A DNA stretch of 15,476 nucleotides from Desulfosporosinus sp. UBA5188 (GCA_002413075.1 DHWG01000146.1:6653-22128); one strand, 5' to 3'. Shown: positions 1 through 8,336, numbered from the stretch's first letter. Made by a program: numbers and translations. Notes: generated from the letters alone by a model not told the origin.

Positions 1-23
1 TTGCCTTTGCCTTTGCCTTTGCC
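1..23. repeat. hexanucleotide tandem repeat (TTTGCC/GGCAAA), nearly four copies, cut by the window edge
   Basis: The first 23 bases are TTGCCT repeated three times plus TTGCC, with no mismatch. On the minus strand they read GCA-AAG repeated, which encodes Ala-Lys pairs at the start of the edge gene. The unit is a multiple of three, so a change in copy number lengthens or shortens the protein N terminus without shifting the frame. The true copy number lies outside the window. Confidence 0.8.
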
Positions 24-25
24 AA
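1..25 (-). CDS. start of an unidentified gene downstream of acsV (partial, runs off the left edge)
   Basis: Only the first eight codons are visible. A TTG start at 25..23 sits 8 bases after a GGAGG ribosome binding site (34..38), and the frame then reads Met-Ala-Lys-Ala-Lys-Ala-Lys-Ala before leaving the window. An ATG at 40..38 in the same frame would add five residues but has no ribosome binding site, so TTG is preferred. The gene begins 23 bases after the acsV stop in the same direction, so it is probably part of the acs operon. In related clusters acsD, acsE or another pathway gene follows, but eight residues cannot tell which. The (Lys-Ala)n start comes directly from a six-base tandem repeat. 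Confidence 0.5.
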
Positions 26-33
26 TAAGATGA

Positions 34-38
34 CCTCC
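34..38 (-). promoter_or_regulatory. ribosome binding site of the left-edge gene
   Basis: GGAGG on the minus strand, 8 bases before TTG at 25..23. It is the reason for choosing TTG over the ATG at 40..38, which overlaps this motif. Confidence 0.55.
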
Positions 39-48
39 ATTTATATCG

Positions 49-1959
49 TTATTGACAAGATGGAAATAGGGATAAATCGGTGTGGGGCAGAAACAGCGCC
101 GATACGTACTCATCCATAAACGTGGGTCCAACTGAGAGCTCAACATAGGTCATTTTCCGTCCCAGCTCTTCAGCTTCTCGCCAGGCATTCTGGGAAAGTA
201 AGGCTAGACGTGCTCCTTTAACAGATGCATTTCCAATGAATTCGAATCGTTCAAGTTCGAGATCTGGAAGTAGTCCGATTTGAACGGAATCATCAACATT
301 GAGGTAATTACCAAACCCCCCGGCAATAACAACCTTACTGATCATTTCTATATCCACAGACACCATAGTCAACAAGGTTCGGATACCAGCGTAGACGGAT
401 CCTTTAGCTCGAATAATATTTTTAACGTCATTTTCGGTGATGACCACGTCTTTTTCTCCACCTGCTTGATGAGTCCATGCCAAGACAAACTCTTTGTCAT
501 CGCCTGTACTCCTTAGCCGGTCTGAGCCTGCGTGATGCTCCAATTGAAAATTTCCAGCACGATCGATAATTTTTGCTTCGAGTAGCTTGGCCACACAATC
601 AACAAGACCCGAACCGCATATTCCAACCGGCAAGCTGTTGCTGACCACCTTCAGGGATACCTCCAAGGTCTCTGGATCAATGATGACCCGTTCAATCGCC
701 CCTGGCATGGCTCTCATTCCAAACGTTATCCCGCCGCCTTCAAAGCTGGGCCCTGCAGAACAAGCGCACGCAACAAGCCAATCCTGGTTTCCAAGTACAA
801 TTTCTCCATTCGTTCCTATGTCAATGAAGAGGATAATGTCTTCTCCATTAGCGAGATCTGTAACCAAAGCTCCGGCTACAATATCCCCACCGACATAGCT
901 TGCTACCGATGGATAACAATGAACCAAAGCTTCTGGTATCATATGCAAGCCAATCTCCCGAGCAGGGACAGAAGGTACATTTGTCATAGTGGGAATATAG
1001 GGTTCTAAGCGAATATAGCGCGGATCCACACCCAGGAACAGTTGTGTCATTGTGGTATTACCAGCCACCATTGCACAAGAAATATTGTCACTCGTGAAAG
1101 CTCTACGTGCTAGTATCTTGTCAATGAGTTCATTGATGGTTCCAATGACAGTGTCCTGTATCTCTCTTAAGTGCGCCGCGTCTTCTACCGCATAGACTAT
1201 CCGTGAAATAACATCATCACCGAATTTCGCCTGTTTATTGTAGGATCCCTGCTGATCCTCAATTTCTCCAGTCAATAGATTGATAAGGTATACGACCACG
1301 GTCGTGGTCCCAATATCAATGGCAAATCCATAGGGTGGCTGGTCATTTCCTGGTTCTATATGAGTGACGGTTAACCCTAAATCTGTATCTGTCAGAGTAA
1401 TAGATACATCCCATTTGGCTTTACGAAGTGACTCCGGCAGGTTTTTTAGGATCGATAAGGGTATGTGAATGGGCTTGTCTCCAGATTTTAGAACACGCCG
1501 AAGTTCCAAGTGCAGGCGAGCCCAGTCACTGGTGTTAGCCGTAAGTGTGGGCGCGGAAAGGGTCATTCTCTGCTTTGTTGCAAGAGGATGATGCCCGAAC
1601 TTCTCAAGTAAATCATGTCCGCTTTCTTGTAAGATCCCTTTATGGACATCCCCCATTAAGACCTGATGTTCTTGTAGTCTCGACTCTGGAGGAACCTCAA
1701 TCGTCAAATCCCCTTGAACTATGGTTTGGCAAGCTAGCCGGACTCCTTTAGAAATTTGCTCAGAGGTAAGGCTTCCTGTTCCAGTCACCAAGGGATCACC
1801 GCTTAAGACTACAACTTTACAAGCACCGCAAGTCCCCTTACCACCACACCCTGATTTGATATATATTTCCGCCTTAGCAGCTGCGTTAAGCAGAGAAGTA
1901 CCGTGATCAGCTTCTATAATACGGTTCTCGGGCATGAATTTAATTTGAAATGGGGGCAT
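49..1959 (-). CDS. acsV: corrinoid activation protein AcsV (2Fe-2S ferredoxin domain plus ASKHA ATPase domain)
   Basis: This protein reductively reactivates the corrinoid/iron-sulfur protein when its cobalt slips to Co(II), using ATP hydrolysis and low-potential electrons. It is about 636 residues long. The N-terminal ferredoxin domain has Cys38, Cys44, Cys47 and Cys77 in the plant-type spacing CX5CX2C...C. A linker region follows, then an acetate-kinase/hsp70-like (ASKHA) domain with DIGTTT near residue 215, a DIGTNGE motif near 380 and AGGFGNYL near 546. The start is ATG at 1959, seven bases after TAAGGAG; an upstream TTG at 1980 in the same frame lacks such support. It lies 41 bases behind acsC, so co-transcription is likely. 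Related activators serve O-demethylase corrinoid proteins, but the position right after acsC makes AcsV the best call. Confidence 0.92.
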   Translation of the reverse strand: MPPFQIKFMPENRIIEADHGTSLLNAAAKAEIYIKSGCGGKGTCGACKVVVLSGDPLVTGTGSLTSEQISKGVRLACQTIVQGDLTIEVPPESRLQEHQVLMGDVHKGILQESGHDLLEKFGHHPLATKQRMTLSAPTLTANTSDWARLHLELRRVLKSGDKPIHIPLSILKNLPESLRKAKWDVSITLTDTDLGLTVTHIEPGNDQPPYGFAIDIGTTTVVVYLINLLTGEIEDQQGSYNKQAKFGDDVISRIVYAVEDAAHLREIQDTVIGTINELIDKILARRAFTSDNISCAMVAGNTTMTQLFLGVDPRYIRLEPYIPTMTNVPSVPAREIGLHMIPEALVHCYPSVASYVGGDIVAGALVTDLANGEDIILFIDIGTNGEIVLGNQDWLVACACSAGPSFEGGGITFGMRAMPGAIERVIIDPETLEVSLKVVSNSLPVGICGSGLVDCVAKLLEAKIIDRAGNFQLEHHAGSDRLRSTGDDKEFVLAWTHQAGGEKDVVITENDVKNIIRAKGSVYAGIRTLLTMVSVDIEMISKVVIAGGFGNYLNVDDSVQIGLLPDLELERFEFIGNASVKGARLALLSQNAWREAEELGRKMTYVELSVGPTFMDEYVSALFLPHTDLSLFPSCQ

Positions 1960-1965
1960 GGTTTC

Positions 1966-1973
1966 ACTCCTTA
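1966..1973 (-). promoter_or_regulatory. ribosome binding site deciding the acsV start
   Basis: TAAGGAGT on the minus strand, placed correctly for ATG at 1959. It falls inside the frame of the longer TTG alternative at 1980, so the shorter protein is favoured. Confidence 0.8.
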
Positions 1974-2000
1974 CTACCAAGATAGTAGAATTTTAACAAG

Positions 2001-3329
2001 TTACTTAGCTAGTGACTTAGAGAAGGAAACAATCCCGCTGGCTTCCCGTGGACCAACAATGGTCTTCCAACTAGATAGTTCCGCAAGCTTGCCCGAAATT
2101 ACAGCAACATAGCCCGGAACGATCACGTTGCGATGTGTTACTTTGTCGGCAATGCCACAAGCAGCCATCGCCTCTGCGATTTTCTCAGGTTCGAACTTAC
2201 CCGCGGCATAAGCGGTGAGCAATGAAAGTCCATCAGTATCAATCGCTAGAATATAGCTAGGAATCTTAGAGGTCTCTACTTCGCCTTCAACACTGTAATA
2301 CGTTAAGGAGAAGTTCGTCGTAATATAAAACGGTGAATTCTCATTGACATTCCCTACCGATTTGAGGATCGGCTCAACTTGAATTGGTTTCTGAGGATCA
2401 GTATAGATATTTTGTCTTAAAGTCATGAGAGGAAGAACATGAGATTTAACACTCGTTTTGAAAACAACGGCACTGGCGTATTTGGCAACATATACGGACG
2501 CTTCCATGATTTCTTGCAGAGGCTCCGTGTTGCTCGTAAAGGCAATCACAGGATAACCAAAAGGTCTAAATTTCTTCTTAATCGCCAAACGACGGATATG
2601 AGTCAAATTTGCTAGTGTCTCAGGTGTTTTTCTCGCACCCGGATCCAAGACAAATTCCTTATAACCCAAGGCTTGTGCTTTGACAACCAAATCGTTGAGT
2701 GCATCAAGCCCCTCCGCTTTGATAATGACAGGAACTGAATTTTCTTTAGCAAGGCTCACCATTGCTTCATAGTTGGCTTCCGTTGCTGATCCAATGAGTG
2801 GCTTACGGTCTACTAACGGTGCCAGTGCAGATTTAACAGCATTTGGATCGTCACTAAGTAAAACTAAGGATTTATCAGTAGCTTGGGCGACAGTGGTCGC
2901 AACTTTGGCAAAGTTTGCCGCATCCTTTGAATCGTTGACAATGGCTACACCATCGATGGTGTATTCAAGTCCGACACGTTCAAACTCTAAGCCTTTGATC
3001 TCTTCTAGTTTGGTACTCAATTCTTCATCGCTTAAGGTATCAGACACATATATAAGCAAAGTAGTAGGGTGATAAAACGTCTTATCATGACGGAAAAGGA
3101 CTGTTTCATCTCCGAGCACAGAATCTTTACCAAACTTGATCGCTTTAATTGGAGGAGCAGAAGCAGAAGCTAACGCTTCACGAGCAGCCTCTGTGACATG
3201 GGGGCAAGTGTCTAACGCTGCCTTACCAGAGGACAAGGCCATTGCAAAGGCCAAACAAGTCGGTACGCCACATTCTCCACAGTTTTTCTTGGGTAATTGT
3301 TTATAGATTTCTAAACCTGTTAGAGCCAT
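2001..3329 (-). CDS. acsC: corrinoid/iron-sulfur protein large subunit (CFeSP gamma subunit)
   Basis: This is the large subunit of the cytoplasmic CFeSP, which carries the methyl group from methyltetrahydrofolate (via AcsE) to the A cluster of AcsB. About 442 residues are encoded, close to the size of acetogen AcsC. The N terminus holds the 4Fe-4S motif Cys17-X2-Cys20-X4-Cys25-X16-Cys42 (LPKKNCGECGVPTC), followed by a TIM-barrel-like middle and a C-terminal region that binds cobamide with the small subunit. The ATG at 3329 is chosen because AAAGGGG precedes it at proper distance and its MALTGLEIYKQLPKKNC start is typical of the family. A start at 3368 would add 13 unrelated residues inside the acsB-acsC hairpin. 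The partner acsD is not between acsC and acsV and must lie elsewhere. Confidence 0.95.
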   Translation of the reverse strand: MALTGLEIYKQLPKKNCGECGVPTCLAFAMALSSGKAALDTCPHVTEAAREALASASAPPIKAIKFGKDSVLGDETVLFRHDKTFYHPTTLLIYVSDTLSDEELSTKLEEIKGLEFERVGLEYTIDGVAIVNDSKDAANFAKVATTVAQATDKSLVLLSDDPNAVKSALAPLVDRKPLIGSATEANYEAMVSLAKENSVPVIIKAEGLDALNDLVVKAQALGYKEFVLDPGARKTPETLANLTHIRRLAIKKKFRPFGYPVIAFTSNTEPLQEIMEASVYVAKYASAVVFKTSVKSHVLPLMTLRQNIYTDPQKPIQVEPILKSVGNVNENSPFYITTNFSLTYYSVEGEVETSKIPSYILAIDTDGLSLLTAYAAGKFEPEKIAEAMAACGIADKVTHRNVIVPGYVAVISGKLAELSSWKTIVGPREASGIVSFSKSLAK

Positions 3330-3336
3330 TTTGAAA

Positions 3337-3343
3337 CCCCTTT
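3337..3343 (-). promoter_or_regulatory. ribosome binding site deciding the acsC start
   Basis: AAAGGGG on the minus strand, 7 bases before ATG at 3329. It is a less perfect site than the ones used by acsV and cooS, but it fits this start only. Confidence 0.65.
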
Positions 3344-3366
3344 CGATATGATTTTTATAAGTAAGC

Positions 3367-3410
3367 AATAAACCAAGGTCCCTGGATTATGATGGAATCC
3401 TTGGTTTATT
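3367..3410 (-). terminator. strong intercistronic hairpin between acsB and acsC (attenuator, processing or stabilising element)
   Basis: AATAAACCAAGG (3367..3378) is perfectly complementary to CCTTGGTTTATT (3399..3410), giving a 12 bp stem around a 20-base loop. A TCC/GGA pairing can extend it inwards. In the acs mRNA it lies 17 bases after the acsB stop and before the acsC ribosome binding site. The 3' flank (GCTTACTTATAAAAA) has no clean U-run, so it is not a canonical rho-independent terminator. Partial termination or protection of the acsB 3' end is the more likely role. The structure is seen; the role is inferred. Confidence 0.65.
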
Positions 3411-3426
3411 GTGAACACGCAGTCAT

Positions 3427-5607
3427 TTACATGAGTGATTCAAGGTCAAAGCAAGGATGTCCATTTTCCTCAAGGAAAGGTACGATTTCCTCTACCGTGG
3501 TTCCGACAGACTCATCGGCAATCTTATCGATAAAGTCTGCACCTAATCCTTCGTCAATAGAGCGCTGAACAAAGTCTTCACGTAAGAAATCCTTCAACTC
3601 TTTGGGCATCCAGACAATACGGGCAAGTCCACCATCAGCAGGGATGAATTTCTTACTGAGGAGGTACGTTCTTCCAATTCCCATAAACCCTGGGGTTTGC
3701 ATTCCGCCACCGCAAGTTCCGGCAAGTGTGGAGAAGTTCATTCCACAAGGCGTCATCCCAGAATGTTCACGAGTCGTTATCATGAGACCATTGGCCTCAG
3801 GAACGATCGCCATGATGGCCTCGAAGCAGCCACACGAAGTCATCGGTCTGTCCATTAATGTATAGAGATTAACCTCTTCCAAGGTGTTGTTCGAGGCTTT
3901 ATACAAGTAATCATTCGTACTTTGCCACATGCCCTTTAACTCATCAATGGCGGGTCCTTTCGGTATGGGTTGGTTCGGTCCGTTCGGTGTAATTTCAAAC
4001 GAAGCTCTAGCATCCAACCAACTTACGGCACCACATAGGCCAACCCGTTCCGGAGTGACAATACAGACATGGTTCGGTGCAAATGACTGACAAAGTAAGC
4101 AGGAGTAAAAGGTTTCTACTGATTCATCTGTCAGGCTCCTCATCCGATCGTCACGTGCCCGATATTTTTCTCGAGCTAAAACAAGGCCTTCTTCGACGGC
4201 TTTTTGGTCTGTCAAAATGGTCACTTGAACACGGTCAACGATTGCTGGGAATTCTTCTTTTAACTTCGCCAGTAGAAGTTCCCCTAAGTGTTTAATTAAG
4301 AAGCCGTTGGCCCTCGCTTCTTTAGAAACCCGTACCCAGCACAAATCCCTTTGGGCCACGTGCCAAATACCTTCGCCATAGTTGGCAAAGTAATGAATTC
4401 GACGCTCTAAGACGCCTTCGAAATCCGCCTGCATCTTACGTCCGAAAATGTCAATCTTTATTCCCAAGGGAAGCTTGGAGCCCTCTGGAACACTATCTAT
4501 TTCGGGTCCAATCACAGTGACCTGACCGTCAACAATTTGATCAGGACCAACCATCTGAACGAGTTCAAACGCAGTAGTTCTTCCGCCACCAAATTCTACG
4601 TAAGTATCATTTTTGCGGATGGTTTCTCCCTCAAAAGCAGGTCCAAAGTTGATAGGAATAGGAATTTCGACGTTGGTTAATTTGATTCCGCGTATTTCCA
4701 TCGCCAAGGGAACGATTTTCTCATAATCCGGCTCAGATATATACCAATCAGGGATTTGATCGTCTTCAGCAAGGGGTTGATCCGTTAGGACTGGGAAGCC
4801 CATGAAGATAGCACCCATTGAAGCAGCTACTTTGACATCATCCCGTTCTCCAAGATGAAGCACAAAGGCACGGATCCGACGACGCTGATAATCACGATGG
4901 TTTTCACGTTCTCCAGCAGGAATCCCACCAAATGCTAGACCAGCACGGAAAGCATAGTTCACTGCATGAATCACCGACGTAAAGTTCCCCAAGGGGAACG
5001 CTATATAGTCGACGCCAATTTTGACGTTTTCTTCAAGTAATTGCTCAATGATCTCGTCGCAAAGGAAGATCATGAAACCTTTACCCATTAAATTATCAAC
5101 CAGTTTCTTGGCGGCTTTAGAATCTTTGGCTCGCCCGAGAATAACAGCAACACCAGGAATGGTCCAGTCTACCATTTTAATCCCATGTTTTCGTACAATA
5201 GGGTCACCTAAGAATCCAGTCCAAGGTTTTACTTTAGGGTCATCTCCACGCAGATACTTAATCGTCTCAATGACCTCAGCGGCATAAAGGGTTGATTCTC
5301 CCCAGAGTCTACCGTTTTCAAAGGTCAGTTCTGTGCGAACTTGAGTACGCATGCGGTTCAGAATAGGAACCAGTTCACCAAGTTTCGTCACCTTTTCGCC
5401 TGAAAGACATGTGATGACCGGGAGCGCATAAGCGGTATCTGGATAACTCACGAGTTGTTCTGTACCAAAGTCTTTTATCGCACGATTCAGAAGAATTTCC
5501 GCATAAGTCATAGCGATAATAGTTCCGTCATAAGCTTTGCGTAATAGTTTTTTTGGTTGTTGGGTAGGATCCTTAATTGCACCTTCGTAAATTTGTTCCA
5601 TTGACAT
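3427..5607 (-). CDS. acsB: acetyl-CoA synthase (CO-methylating), alpha subunit of CODH/ACS
   Basis: Catalyses the assembly of acetyl-CoA from CO, the CFeSP-bound methyl group and CoA, in the cytoplasmic CODH/ACS complex. The 726 residues match the full-length bacterial three-domain form (Moorella enzyme about 729), including the N-terminal domain that contacts CODH and carries the CO tunnel, which archaeal versions lack. The A-cluster ligands are all present: Cys503, Cys506, Cys515 and Cys525 bind the 4Fe-4S cube and proximal nickel, and Cys592-Gly-Cys594 binds the distal nickel, each three residues earlier than in Moorella. The ATG at 5607 follows GAGGAGG by about 11 bases. The gene starts 20 bases after the cooS stop, so the two are surely co-transcribed and made in step. 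Confidence 0.97.
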   Translation of the reverse strand: MSMEQIYEGAIKDPTQQPKKLLRKAYDGTIIAMTYAEILLNRAIKDFGTEQLVSYPDTAYALPVITCLSGEKVTKLGELVPILNRMRTQVRTELTFENGRLWGESTLYAAEVIETIKYLRGDDPKVKPWTGFLGDPIVRKHGIKMVDWTIPGVAVILGRAKDSKAAKKLVDNLMGKGFMIFLCDEIIEQLLEENVKIGVDYIAFPLGNFTSVIHAVNYAFRAGLAFGGIPAGERENHRDYQRRRIRAFVLHLGERDDVKVAASMGAIFMGFPVLTDQPLAEDDQIPDWYISEPDYEKIVPLAMEIRGIKLTNVEIPIPINFGPAFEGETIRKNDTYVEFGGGRTTAFELVQMVGPDQIVDGQVTVIGPEIDSVPEGSKLPLGIKIDIFGRKMQADFEGVLERRIHYFANYGEGIWHVAQRDLCWVRVSKEARANGFLIKHLGELLLAKLKEEFPAIVDRVQVTILTDQKAVEEGLVLAREKYRARDDRMRSLTDESVETFYSCLLCQSFAPNHVCIVTPERVGLCGAVSWLDARASFEITPNGPNQPIPKGPAIDELKGMWQSTNDYLYKASNNTLEEVNLYTLMDRPMTSCGCFEAIMAIVPEANGLMITTREHSGMTPCGMNFSTLAGTCGGGMQTPGFMGIGRTYLLSKKFIPADGGLARIVWMPKELKDFLREDFVQRSIDEGLGADFIDKIADESVGTTVEEIVPFLEENGHPCFDLESLM

Positions 5608-5627
5608 AACTTACTGTTCCTCCTCTC

Positions 5628-7646
5628 TTACCAACCTTGAGCTAATGAGGTTTCATTTTTCTCAGCTGTAATTTTATGGATGCCAAGTTTCCAAGTACGA
5701 TACTCGAGGGCATCCAATAGTTTTGTAGCGCCGATTAAAGGATCAACTTCAAAAATGAAGTTTCCGCCAAAGACGTCATGAGCAATTTGTGTCGTAACGC
5801 CAAAGACAAGGTCACTTCCTTCCACAGGAGGTAAAGAACCAACATGGACTGGAAGTCCCATTGTTACTGCCCAAGAACCAATTGAGATGGCTTTTTCATG
5901 CATAGCTTCTGGTGCTGATGCGACAAAAGGCACTTTAGGGACATCAACGCCCAGTTCATCCGCCATAGCAATCGCTAGATCCATTCCGCGACTATTATCC
6001 ACACATGCTCCCATATGGAACACAAGTGGTAGTCCGGTTGACAATTGGGGATTGGCTTCTTCAAGCGTTTTAAGGAATGATTTAAGTCCGTCTCCAGCAT
6101 AAGCATCTACCGCGGAAGGTGACATTAAGCCAAACTTAGCATAAGCACCTGCGGAGCAACCTGTGGCGATGACAAAAACATCATTTTTCACAAGTTCCTT
6201 TAAGACAGTAATATGGGATTCATCTTGTAATCGTTTAAGATTGTTGCATCCAGCCAGGAGTGCTACCCCTTTAAGTTGTCCGCTCAGGATTGCGTCAGTT
6301 AGCACAGATATTGGACGGTCTGGACAAACCTTGGAAAACACTTCCGTCAGTGCTTCAATACTGAAACCAGCAACAACATGATGACGTTCATTGGGGATGG
6401 AAATTTTCTTAGGATCCCTATGCTTGTAGGCCTCAATGGCTATACTGATAAGTCTTTTTGCATCAGCCATAGCTGTTGCAGTATTAAAAGCTATGTGTTG
6501 CGCACCAGGAATTTTCATCATAAATTCGGTCGTTACAACTTTAGTATGGAAGCATTCCGCAACAGTTTGTACGGAAGGGTAAATACATTGAATATCTACA
6601 ACCATTGCATCCAAGGCACCTGTCATGATGGCCATTTCTTGAGATGCCGAAGAGGTTGCCAAATAAACACCTTCGCGCATGAGAAGCTCATTACCAGTAC
6701 AACAGATACCGACAATGTTGATTCCCTCAGCTCCAACTTTCTTAGCATCCTCTTTCATAGCACGTGCCGCGGAAACCACCATTTCACTGAGCACTGGATT
6801 GTGTCCATGAACAGCAATGTTCACCATTTTGGGGTTAATCACCCCTAGATTTGCTTCTGAAACGATGGGTTCGGGAATTCCAAACAATATATCACTAATA
6901 TTTGTACCGATATATGATCCAGCTAAGTCAGACAGCGCAGTCTTTAGTCCCCCGAAAATTATATTTACGGGATCACTGTCAACTCCCATAGCTGTTTGAG
7001 CAATAATTTCGGTCACTGAGCCATCAATGGCTGTCGGCATAATATTGGTATGCTGGAATTTCTTCCGGCGTCCCTCGTTAAGAAAGCTGTCCAAGAAGGC
7101 AATAGGTCGATCTTGATAGCGACCAAAATCCGCATACCCCAGCTCCACGACGTCTTTAAGGATTTCCATGTTCTCACGATTCAAGGTGGCGATCCCTAAT
7201 TTCTCTGCTAGTTTAAGAAGCTTAGCGGGTGATTTAATCTCATAATCGGGGGCCTTTCCTTCAACTAAAGCATGGGCGGTATGCAAGATATGGCGTGCAT
7301 GCTCTGAGTGAGACGCAGCTCCACCAGCAATGTATCTAACAAGGTTACGCGATACTATGGTATAGGCAGACGCTCCACATATTCCACGACTACCAGGACC
7401 CTCTTCCTTTTTAATTCGGCAAGGACCTGCGATACATATTTTACAACATATCCCGTTATAGCCAAAAGTACACTGCGGTTGTTGAGCAACTACACGGTCA
7501 AACACTGATTCAATTTTGCTTTCCTCTACCATTTTCAGCATTTGCAGGGCGCCAGGATCTGTCGTACGGATGTTACTCTTAGGATCTACGACTCGCTTTG
7601 CATCTGACGGACGGGCAGTATGTGTTAAATCACGATATCTAGGCAT
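5628..7646 (-). CDS. acsA: carbon monoxide dehydrogenase catalytic subunit (CODH/ACS beta subunit)
   Basis: Ni-Fe CO dehydrogenase (also called CooS) that reduces CO2 to CO for AcsB or oxidises CO, exchanging electrons with ferredoxin. It has 672 residues, close to the 674 of the Moorella subunit. Near the N terminus Cys59 and Cys67 supply the D cluster shared across the dimer, and Cys68, Cys71, Cys76 and Cys90 the B cluster. C-cluster ligands are visible as His282 (in VHGHNP), Cys316, Cys354, Cys467, Cys497 and Cys548. All are intact, so the enzyme should be active. The ATG at 7646 follows GAGGAGG (7654..7660) by 7 bases. It is the first gene of the acs operon, followed tightly by acsB, which argues for the ACS-partner form over a monofunctional CooS. 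Just upstream lies a broken cooC-like gene. Confidence 0.96.
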   Translation of the reverse strand: MPRYRDLTHTARPSDAKRVVDPKSNIRTTDPGALQMLKMVEESKIESVFDRVVAQQPQCTFGYNGICCKICIAGPCRIKKEEGPGSRGICGASAYTIVSRNLVRYIAGGAASHSEHARHILHTAHALVEGKAPDYEIKSPAKLLKLAEKLGIATLNRENMEILKDVVELGYADFGRYQDRPIAFLDSFLNEGRRKKFQHTNIMPTAIDGSVTEIIAQTAMGVDSDPVNIIFGGLKTALSDLAGSYIGTNISDILFGIPEPIVSEANLGVINPKMVNIAVHGHNPVLSEMVVSAARAMKEDAKKVGAEGINIVGICCTGNELLMREGVYLATSSASQEMAIMTGALDAMVVDIQCIYPSVQTVAECFHTKVVTTEFMMKIPGAQHIAFNTATAMADAKRLISIAIEAYKHRDPKKISIPNERHHVVAGFSIEALTEVFSKVCPDRPISVLTDAILSGQLKGVALLAGCNNLKRLQDESHITVLKELVKNDVFVIATGCSAGAYAKFGLMSPSAVDAYAGDGLKSFLKTLEEANPQLSTGLPLVFHMGACVDNSRGMDLAIAMADELGVDVPKVPFVASAPEAMHEKAISIGSWAVTMGLPVHVGSLPPVEGSDLVFGVTTQIAHDVFGGNFIFEVDPLIGATKLLDALEYRTWKLGIHKITAEKNETSLAQGW

Positions 7647-7711
7647 GTAGCAACCTCCTCTTTCTTAAGATAGTCTTCTCACGCTCTTCAAGGGTACTAG
7701 CGAGAAACGAG

Positions 7712-7981
7712 TCATCTCCCTTCACCGATAATTTTTTGATAAATAGTATCTAATTGAGCACTTAGAGACCCTGCGGGCAATTCCTCATTGCCTGTAGTAA
7801 TAGACATTTCCATCAGTTCATCGCTATAAGGGACGATGCCAATGAGCTGTTCTATAGGAAATCGGTCTCTAAGAAAATTTTCATCTTTTAGAATTACGGA
7901 CTTTATTTCCGAAATAGGCGTCTGGTTAGCAATTTAAATTTTGTCACCAAGCTTTTCTTTAGCAAAACAGAAGGGGTACAC
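7712..7981 (-). pseudogene. cooC: 3' remnant of a cooC-like nickel-insertion ATPase gene
   Basis: An open frame ending at TGA 7712..7714 reads about 72 residues from IANQTP through GIVPYSDELMEMSITTG to the end. This matches the layout of the C-terminal third of CooC/MinD-type P-loop ATPases: the (V/I)(A/G)N base-contact motif, then a G-x-IPY-s segment and a short helix. An in-frame TAA (7934..7936) sits directly before IANQTP. The frame before it (AKEKLGDKI) still looks homologous to the LAKDLGIKKIY segment, so the stop arose within the gene. The P-loop half is missing. The full-length family is roughly 250-280 residues, so most of the gene is gone. CooC loads nickel into CODH, which fits its place 65 bases before the CODH gene. 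The assignment rests on reading and context; FlhG/MinD relatives are possible. Confidence 0.6.
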
Positions 7982-8129
7982 CGCTTTTGGCTACGGCAAA
8001 TAAGGCAGAGTGAGGCACCAGACTATAAATGTGTTGACCCAGGGATTTTCCTGCCTGGCAATTAAAAAATCGTTCTGCCGCTGGGTTTAGAAACATTATG
8101 GTGCCTTCCAGTGGGGATAACAATTTCAT
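7959..8129 (-). pseudogene. fragment of a PAS-domain regulator, truncated at both ends
   Basis: The frame from ATG 8129 to TAA 7959 encodes about 56 residues. FLNPAAERFFNCQAGKSLGQ and the following IYSLVPHSALFAVAKSG match the central part of a PAS sensor domain of the sort found at the N terminus of sigma-54-dependent activators and sensor kinases. No helix-turn-helix, AAA+ or kinase region follows; the frame stops shortly after the PAS match, just where the cooC-like remnant begins in another frame. It looks like one side of a deletion junction at about 7965-7985. A longer version of this frame from ATG 8174 overlaps the upstream gene. Translation of the fragment is doubtful, since no good ribosome binding site precedes it. 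Confidence 0.5.
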
Positions 8130-8143
8130 GTGCATATATTCAT

Positions 8144-8329
8144 TTAAGCTTCTGCTGCCTTTTCTAAATCCCATGGATCATAAGAAAATTCCCATTTTAA
8201 AAGGTTAAGCTTGACTATAATGTAATCGCCAAAATCATCTCGACCTAAACGCACTACTATGCCAAGACGATTGTTGTGGGTAATTACGGGGTCGCCAACC
8301 ACAATATTGGTTTTCCTGTTATGATGCAC
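8144..8329 (-). CDS. small hypothetical protein (61 residues), possible KOW/SH3-like beta-barrel, in operon with ackA
   Basis: Starts at GTG 8329, seven bases after a perfect GGGAGG (8337..8342) that lies directly behind the ackA stop; the gene begins 13 bases after ackA. An ATG-type start at 8392 inside ackA in the same frame is possible but unsupported. The sequence has a VGDPVITHNNRLGIVVRLG stretch, a glycine-rich alternating pattern like a small KOW or SH3-type barrel, and an aromatic acidic tail with KWEFSYDPWDLEKA. No signal peptide or membrane segment is seen, so it is likely cytoplasmic. I do not recognise the family by name. The translation signals and tight spacing make it a real gene; function is unknown. 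Confidence 0.75.
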   Translation of the reverse strand: MHHNRKTNIVVGDPVITHNNRLGIVVRLGRDDFGDYIIVKLNLLKWEFSYDPWDLEKAAEA

Positions 8330-8336
8330 AAAAATT

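Noticed and set aside
1..23. Possible CRISPR or satellite array
   Set aside because: The unit is six bases with no spacers, and it reads in frame as Lys-Ala after a start codon, so a coding microsatellite explains it.
6378..6848. Long plus-strand open frame (about 156 codons) opposite the CODH gene
   Set aside because: It lies entirely antisense to a clear, full-length CODH gene with all ligands intact, has no family resemblance and no convincing start signals.
8144..8174. Longer PAS-fragment frame beginning at ATG 8174
   Set aside because: Its first residues overlap the end of the small gene in another phase and do not resemble a PAS domain; the PAS match begins after 8129.
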